From Inia geoffrensis (taxonomy: Eukaryota; Chordata; Mammalia; Artiodactyla; Iniidae): DNA of 64,000 nt. A model generated the notes under the pieces. That model saw nothing but the letters and a program-made list of their open reading frames with translations. It had not been told where the DNA came from and did not search any database. Location of the stretch: NCBI GenBank assembly GCA_036417435.1, contig CM070907.1:58140001-58204000 (forward strand), read 5' to 3'. Positions 57,865-64,000 of the stretch are shown here, piece after piece. Made by a program: the position numbers and the translations under genes. The stretch's first letter is position 1, and each line of letters begins with the position of its first letter.

Positions 57865-60800
57865 AAGGGATTGGTTTAGAAGTATGCACGTGACATGGTT
57901 CTGAGCCCCCCCTGGGCCCCCCCTCTAGCCCCTCCTGCTCTGGCACTGCTCCTGCTAAGACAGAGACTGCCATTACCAAGTCGTGTGTGAGGACTGGAGA
58001 AGGAGTAGGGCCAGCTTGGGTCCTGGTCCTGCCTCTAGCGAGGGCAGAGACTGCCATTGCCATCACATATATGCCATGCACAGGGAAAGGGGCAAAACCA
58101 GCTCAGGACCTGGCCCTGCCTCTAACCAGAGTGGGAACCCCAAGCCAGCTCAGAAGTATAGCTCAAAACCCTCAGGCACCAGCCACATCCCCAACCAAAG
58201 GGAAGACTGCCATCACACCCGGGAGAAGCCCAACTTGCTCAGGGCTCCTGCTCTAGCACTTCAGGCCCCACTCCTACCCCCCAATAAGGCAGCAAACACC
58301 ACTGAACCTAGGAGGATCCCCGGCTCATACCTAGCTCCAGCTCTAGCCCCTCTGACTGTATCCCTACCACCAAGTTGGCAGCTGCCAACACACCCAGGAG
58401 AAGATGCAGTCCAAGCTCACTTCAGATCTAGCTCGCCCACCAAAGCCACTGGGTATATGCAGATGCCATAGGGATGCTCCCAAACAAGGACATGCTCTCA
58501 AGACCAGGCTAGCTAACTGTTTTGCTTAATTTCATATTGACAAAGAGTGAAAGTCAAAAAAAAAAATGAGAGGAGAGAGGATTAAGTTTCAAATAAGAGA
58601 ACAAGATAAAATATCAGAAAAATATATTCCACTGAAACAGAGATAAATAATTTATCTGATAAAGAGTTCAAAGCAACAGTAATAAAAATGCTACATGAAC
58701 TTGGGAAAAGAAGAGAACATCAACAAAGTACTAGAAAATACATTTTAAAAAATCAGAGCTGAAGAATACAGCAAGTGAAATAAAAAATAGGCTAGGAAGA
58801 ATTAACAGCAGATGAGATGATAGAGAAGAATGCATAAGTGACCAGGAAGATAGAGTAGTGGAAATCACTCAATCAGCACAACAAAAAGAAAAAAGATATT
58901 AAAAAAATAAGGATAGTTTAAGGGGCTTCTAGGACAACATCAAGTGTACAAATATTTGCATTATAGGCGTTCCAGGAGGAGAAGCAAGGAAGGGACAGAG
59001 AACATATTTGAAGATATAATAGCTGAAGACCTCACTAACCTGAAAAAGGAAACAAAAATCCAGGTCCAGGACACACAGAAATTCCCAAACATGAACCCAG
59101 AGACTCACACCAAGACAATATCATAATTAAAATGGCAAAAATTAAAGATAGAGAAATAATTTTAAAGGCACCAAGAGAAGCAAAGAGCAACATACAAGGG
59201 AACCCCCATACAGCTATCAGCTGATTTTTTTCAGTAGAGACTTTGAAGGTCATAAGGGAGTGGTATAATATATTTAAAGTGCTGAAAGAAAATAAACAAA
59301 TAAAAAAAACAACCTACAACCTAGGATAATCTACCCAGCAAGGTTATTGCTCACAACTGAAGGAGAGAGAAATATAATAGTTTCTTAGACAAGAAAAAAC
59401 TAAGAGATCATCACTACTAAATTAAACTTATAAGAATGTTAAAGGGTCTTCTTTAAGTGCAAAAGAAAATGCTATAACAAGAAGTAAGAAAATATAGGAA
59501 GGAAAAAAATCTCAGTGGTAAAGGCAAACAAATAGTAAAGACAATAGATCAACCACTTAAGCTACTCCAAAGGTTAAAAGAGAAAAATTGTAAAATCAAC
59601 TGTAATTACAATGAATGCTAAAGGTAGACATTAAAATGTGAAATATGACATCAAAAACACAAAATCTGGGGGAAGGGAGTAAAAAATGTAAATCTTTTAG
59701 AATGTGTTTGAACTTACATGACTACCAGTTTAAAACATCTACTAAATATATTATATTTATAGTTTGACATACATGAACTTCACGGTAACCACAAATCAAA
59801 AACCTACAATAAATACAAAATATAAAATAAAATAAAGAGAAAGATACCCTACCCAAAGATAATACTAAAAAAGTCATCAAACCACAAAAGAAGAAACTAA
59901 AAGAAGAAGAAAATTATAGAACTACAAAAATAACCAGAAAACAAATAACAAAATGTCAATAAATACATACTAATCAATAAATCACTTTAAATTTTAAAGG
60001 ACTAAATGCTCCAATCAAAAGACATAGGGTGGTTGACTGGATTAAAAAAAAAAAAAATGACTCTTCTATATGTTGCCTACAAGAGACTCACTTTAGACCT
60101 AAAGACAGCTGCATATAGAAAGTGAGGGGGTGGAAAATAAATATTCCACACAAACTGAAACAAAAAGAAAGCTGGAGTAGCAATACTCATATCAGACAAA
60201 GTAGACTTTAAAACAAGTCTACAACAAAAGACAAAGGATGACATTATATAATGATAAAGGGATCAAACCAAGAAGCAAATTCAACATTCATAAACATATA
60301 CGCAACTAATGTAGGTAAACCTAAATATACAAAGCAAATATTAACAGGCATAATGGGAGAAATTGACAGCAATACAATAATTGTAGGGGATGTTATCACC
60401 CCACTTACATTAATGGATAGATCATCCAGACAGAAAATCAATAAGGAAACAGTGGCCTTAAATGAAACACTAAACCAGATGAACTTAATAGATGTTTAGA
60501 ACATTACATCCAAAAGGAGCAAAATATACATTCTTTATAAAAGTACATGGAACTTTCTTCAGCACAGATCACATGCTAGGCCACAAAATAAGTCTCTATA
60601 AATTTAAGAAGACTGAAATTATACCAAATTTCTTTTCTGACCATGACGGTATAAAACTAGAAATCAATTACAGAAAGAAAAATGGAAAAACACAAACACA
60701 TGGAGACTAAAATACTTGGTACTCAAATCCCAATGGGTGAAAAAAGAAACAAAAGAAGAAATCAGAAAATACCTTGAGACAAATGAAAATAAAAACCCAA

Positions 60801-61755
60801 CTTTCCAAAAATCTATGAGTTGCAGCAAAAACAGTTCTAAGGGTGAAGTGTATAGGAATATAGGCTTACCTCAGAAAATAAGAAAAATGTGAAATAAACA
60901 ACCATCAACAAAGGAAGGAAATAACAGAAATCAGAGCTGGAAAAAAAAAAAAAAAAAAAAAAGAGAGACCAAAAAAAAGCAATAAAACTGTGAGCTGGTT
61001 TTTTGAAAAGATAAACAAAATTGATAAACCTCTACCCAAGCTCACCAAGAAGGAAAGAGAGAGGACTCAAATAAATAAATTAAGAAATTAAAGAGGAGTT
61101 ACAACCTATTTCACAGAAATACAATCACAAGAAAATACTATGAACAGTTATATGCTGAGAAATTGGGCAACATAGAAAAAAATGGATAAATTCTTAGAAA
61201 CATAATCTTCCAAGACTGAACCAGAAAATAATACATAATCTTGTATTGAAACTGAATCAGTAATTTAAAATCTCCCAACAAACACAAGTCCAGGACTGGA
61301 TGGCTTCAAAAGGGAATTCTACCAAATATTTAAAGGGTTAATACCTATCCTCACATTATTCCCAAAAAATTAAGAGAAGGAAGGACTTTGAAACTAACTC
61401 TATGAGGCCAGAATTACCCTAATACAAAAACCAGACAAAGACAACACCAAAAAAGAAAATTACAGGCCTGTAATTTTCATATCCCTGATTACAGAGATGC
61501 AAATATCCTCAACCAGATATTAGCAAACCAGATTCAACAATACATTAAAAGGATCATAGATTTATTCCAGGGATAAAATTATTTATTTATTCCAATAAAT
61601 AAGAGATTTATTCCAGGGATGCAAGGATGGTTTAACACACGTAAATCAACCAGTGTGATACTACATTAACAAAACAAAGGATAAAAATCACATGATCATC
61701 TCAATAGACACAGAAAAAACAGTTGATAAAATTTAACACCCAGTCATGAGAAAAA
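57865..61755 (+). mobile_element. L1 LINE, older, with 5' end retained and 3' part lost
   Basis: The order is a GC-rich 5' UTR-like block (57895-58480); ORF1-region remnants (58600-59370: 'gataaagagttcaaagcaac', 'caagagaagcaaagagcaac'); ORF2 endonuclease remnants (59990-60720: 'tgactggattaaaaaaaaaa', 'gcctacaagagactcacttt', 'atcagacaaagtagacttta', 'cataatgggagaaattgaca'); and RT remnants (61430-61740: 'caaaaaccagacaaagacaa', 'cagtgtgatactacattaac', 'tttaacacccagtcatgag'). It stops inside RT and runs straight into a MIR. Poly(A)-rich runs at 60044-60057 and 60941-60963 are internal. All frames are broken; the largest pieces are 60251-60499 and 60492-60710. Confidence 0.85.
57895..58480 (+). 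promoter_or_regulatory. GC-rich L1 5' UTR-like block with imperfect tandem units
   Basis: The composition changes sharply from the AT-rich surroundings. Related phrases repeat: GAGACTGCCATT at 57963 and 58047 (84 bases apart), and 'cctggtcctgcctctagc' with 'cctggccctgcctctaacc'. Internal-promoter 5' UTRs of mammalian L1 have this GC-rich, repeated character. The 162-codon frame 57983-58471 is a consequence of low stop-codon density and shows no conserved domain. Promoter function here is not implied; the element is dead. Confidence 0.65.
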
Positions 61756-61865
61756 GAGGGGATAACGATAGTAGTTTCCTCCTCCATAGTTGTAATGAGG
61801 ATTATATGAGTGTTTTTAGATAACACTTAGTAGAATGTTGGATGCAAAGTAAGTGTTGTATAAAT
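61756..61865 (+). mobile_element. MIR SINE 3' fragment
   Basis: 'gggataacgatagtagtttc', 'gtaatgaggattatatgagt', 'gttggatgcaaagtaagtg' follow the MIR 3' order immediately after the broken L1. Confidence 0.7.
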
Positions 61866-62054
61866 TATAAATAAGATATTTATTGGCAACCAAATATGCA
61901 GCAAGATAACATGATCAAAAAAAACAAAAAACAAAAAACAAGGTTTTCAACTAGACAATGACCAAGTTTTTGAGGATTTTAGAATCTTGGTGGTGGAAAT
62001 GACACAGGAGAATAATTACAGCAAAAAGTATAAAGGTCTAAGTTCCAGAAAAGT

Positions 62055-62250
62055 AAGTAAAAGGTTTTTTTATGTACAAAGAACATTTTTACATGTTATT
62101 TCACATAATTCTCCTGCCATTTCTGAAAGTCATATATATCACTGCTATTATTCTGTTGAAGCAACTAAGTTTGGAAGATGATAGATGATAAAATATTAAT
62201 GACTGTAAGTAGTTGAACTTCCTCCAGGACCTCTGATTTCAAATCACAAT
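62055..62250 (-). mobile_element. MIR SINE fragment
   Basis: The plus strand reads 'tacatgttatttcacataat', 'tctcctgccatttctgaaag', 'gaagcaactaagtttggaag', 'tccaggacctctgatttcaa'. Confidence 0.6.
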
Positions 62251-62254
62251 TCTT

Positions 62255-62345
62255 TTATTCATTCACTTATGCATTTACTCATCTATTCATGAAAACTTAT
62301 TTATGCTTCACATGCATTTCACATAGTAGCCAAACTGCCTGAAAT
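62255..62345 (-). mobile_element. L2 LINE 3' fragment, weak
   Basis: 'attcattcacttatgcattt' followed by 'cacatagtagccaaactgcc' fits the reversed L2 terminus. Confidence 0.45.
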
Positions 62346-62349
62346 ATTT

Positions 62350-62925
62350 AATGTGATTCCCTAACACCAGAGGTATTGCTAAAATCAGCGCTCCTGCAAG
62401 TGATTGGTGGCCCCAAAGGGCAAGGGGGGTGAGAATATTTACATGGAGTTCGTACTAATAAACAACTGAGTTGCATGGTGACCAGGCACCCTTTTGCACA
62501 AGGGGACCAGTTATTTATTTACCAACATACCTCCACTTCCCCCTTTTAAGCCATCTTGGCTAAAATGCCATGGAAATACTGAAACAGGAGAGCATATTAC
62601 AGCTGGAGGAAGGGAAGAACACTGATTGCCTCCTGAAAACGGTGAATGGTGAAAGAACACCTGTGTGCTTCCCCTCCAGGTCACTGAACAAACATATCCA
62701 GTTCACATAAAGATGCTAGAGTGCCTAAAAGAAATGTGGCCCCAGTGTAGCAATCTCTCTCTGGAGCTCCTTCAGGACACTCCCATTTTCTCTCAGACAT
62801 TTCACTTTCATTATTATTACTAATATAGTTATCAAAGCTATAGAGGATACTGTATTATAGGGGGGGAACACGGACATAAAAATAATTGACATTCTGTTAA
62901 ATGGACTTCCCTACTTTTTCTATAC
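62350..62925. other. No gene; unassigned sequence
   Basis: No supportable feature. Confidence 0.4.
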
Positions 62926-62929
62926 ATAC

Positions 62930-64000
62930 TTTATTTATTTACTTTTTAAAACATCTTTATTGCAGTATAATTGCTTTACAATGGTGTGTTAGTTTCTGCT
63001 TCATAACAAAGTAAAAAAGCTATACATATGCCTATGTTCCCATATCTCTTCCCTCTTGCATCTCCCTCCCTCCCACCCTCCCTATCCCACCCCTCCAGGC
63101 GGTCACAAAGCACCGAGCTGATCTCCCAGTGTTATGCGGCTGCTTCCCACTAGCTATCTACCTTACATTTGGTAGTGTATATATGTCCATGCCACTCTCT
63201 CGCTTTGTCACACCTTACCCATCCCCCTCCCCATATCCTCAAGTCCATTCTCTAGTAGGCCTGTGTCTTTATTCCCATCTTACCCCTAGGTTCTTCATGT
63301 CAATATTTTTTTCTTAAATTCCATAAATATGTGTTAGCATACGGTATTTGTCTTTCTCTTTCTGACTTACTTCACTCTGTATGACAGACTCTTGGTCCAT
63401 TCACCTCACTACAAATAACTCAATTTCATTTCTCTTTATGGCTGAGTAATATTCCATTGTATATATGTGCCACATCTTCTTTATCCATTCATCCGATGAT
63501 GAACACTTAGGTTGCTTCTATCTCCTGGCTATTGTAAATAGAGCTGCAAGGAACATTTTGGTACATGACTCTTTTTGAATTATGGTTTTCTCAGGGTATA
63601 TGCCCAGTACTGGGATTGCAGGGTCATATGGTAGTTCTAATTGTAGTTTTTTAAGGAACCTCGATACTGCTCTCCATAGTGGTTGTACCAATTCACAATC
63701 CCACCAGCGGTGCAAGTGTTCCCTTTTCTCCACACCCTTTCCAGCATTTATTGTTTGTAGATATTTTGATGATGGCCATTCTGACCGGTGTGAGATGATA
63801 TCCCATAGTAGTTTTGATTTGCATTTCTCTAATGATTAATTATGTTGAGCATTCTTTCATGTGTTTGTTGGCAATCTGTATATCTTCTTTGGAGAAATGT
63901 CTATTTAGGTCTCCTGCCCATTTTTGGATTCGGTTGTTTGTTTTTTTGTTATTGAGCTGCATGAGCTGCCTGTAAATTTTGGAGATTAATCCTTTGTCAG
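62930..64000 (-). mobile_element. L1 LINE 3' end, running off the window
   Basis: The plus strand is the reverse of the 27776 L1: 'aacatctttattgcagtata', 'ttgctttacaatggtgtgtt', 'cacaaagcaccgagctgatc', 'gcttcccactagctatctac', 'gtatgacagactcttggtcc', then ORF2 'tatgcccagtactgggattg', 'agtggttgtaccaattcaca' and 'aggtctcctgcccatttttg'. The poly(A) end is at about 62930-62955 as a T-rich tract. Frames at 63129-63317 and 63518-63839 are parts of this element. The 5' side lies beyond base 64000. Confidence 0.95.

Noticed and set aside
57983..58471. 162-codon GC-rich frame and possible CpG island with a first exon
   Set aside because: The block is a GC-rich L1 5' UTR-like segment directly followed by L1 ORF1 and ORF2 remnants. 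CpG is not especially frequent by eye.

Overview
This window looks like gene-poor mammalian nuclear DNA, most probably from a cetacean. The best clue is five copies of a tRNA-derived SINE whose 5' end reads GGGCTTCCCTGGTGGCGCAG. This is the CHR SINE family of whales, dolphins and hippos. The L1 3' ends are also of the cetartiodactyl type. I found no convincing protein-coding gene, RNA gene, CpG island or CRISPR array. Every longer open frame is either a broken LINE reading frame, a SINE or microsatellite read through, or a chance frame. The window could be intergenic or lie inside a very large intron; the sequence alone cannot tell.

Layout. 1-12.5 kb: old L2 and MIR fragments, one solo class I LTR that splits a MIR (2264-2911), one long and one short CHR SINE, and a MER30-like hAT element. 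12.8-15.6 kb: an unusually long L2 (+). 15.6-27.7 kb: short L1 3' ends, several L2 pieces in alternating orientation, MIRs, a CHR SINE and long TG/CA arrays. 27.8-30.5 kb: the best preserved element, a 5'-truncated L1 (+) with a perfect 12-bp target-site duplication. 31.5-39 kb: an old L1/HAL1-like piece (-), an L2 interrupted by a CHR SINE and another old repeat, and more L2. 39.1-44.8 kb: a nearly full-length, heavily decayed ancient L1 (+). 45-57 kb: a short CHR SINE with clear target-site duplications, a diverged local duplication (46.9 and 48.0 kb), microsatellites, MIRs and a MER5A-like element. 57.9-61.8 kb: an older L1 (+) that keeps a GC-rich 5' end but has lost its 3' part. 62.9-64 kb: an L1 (-) running off the window.

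The elements do not form a pathway. What the window records is a layered insertion history: MIR and L2 first, then L1M-type and hAT elements, then the LTR, then cetacean CHR SINEs and recent L1. Several microsatellites grew inside MIR and L1 copies. Repeat names come from recognising consensus-like sequence by eye; boundaries of old elements are approximate, commonly by 10-50 bases. I found no undescribed biological system here. The most useful observations are insertion footprints, microsatellite origins and two local duplications.
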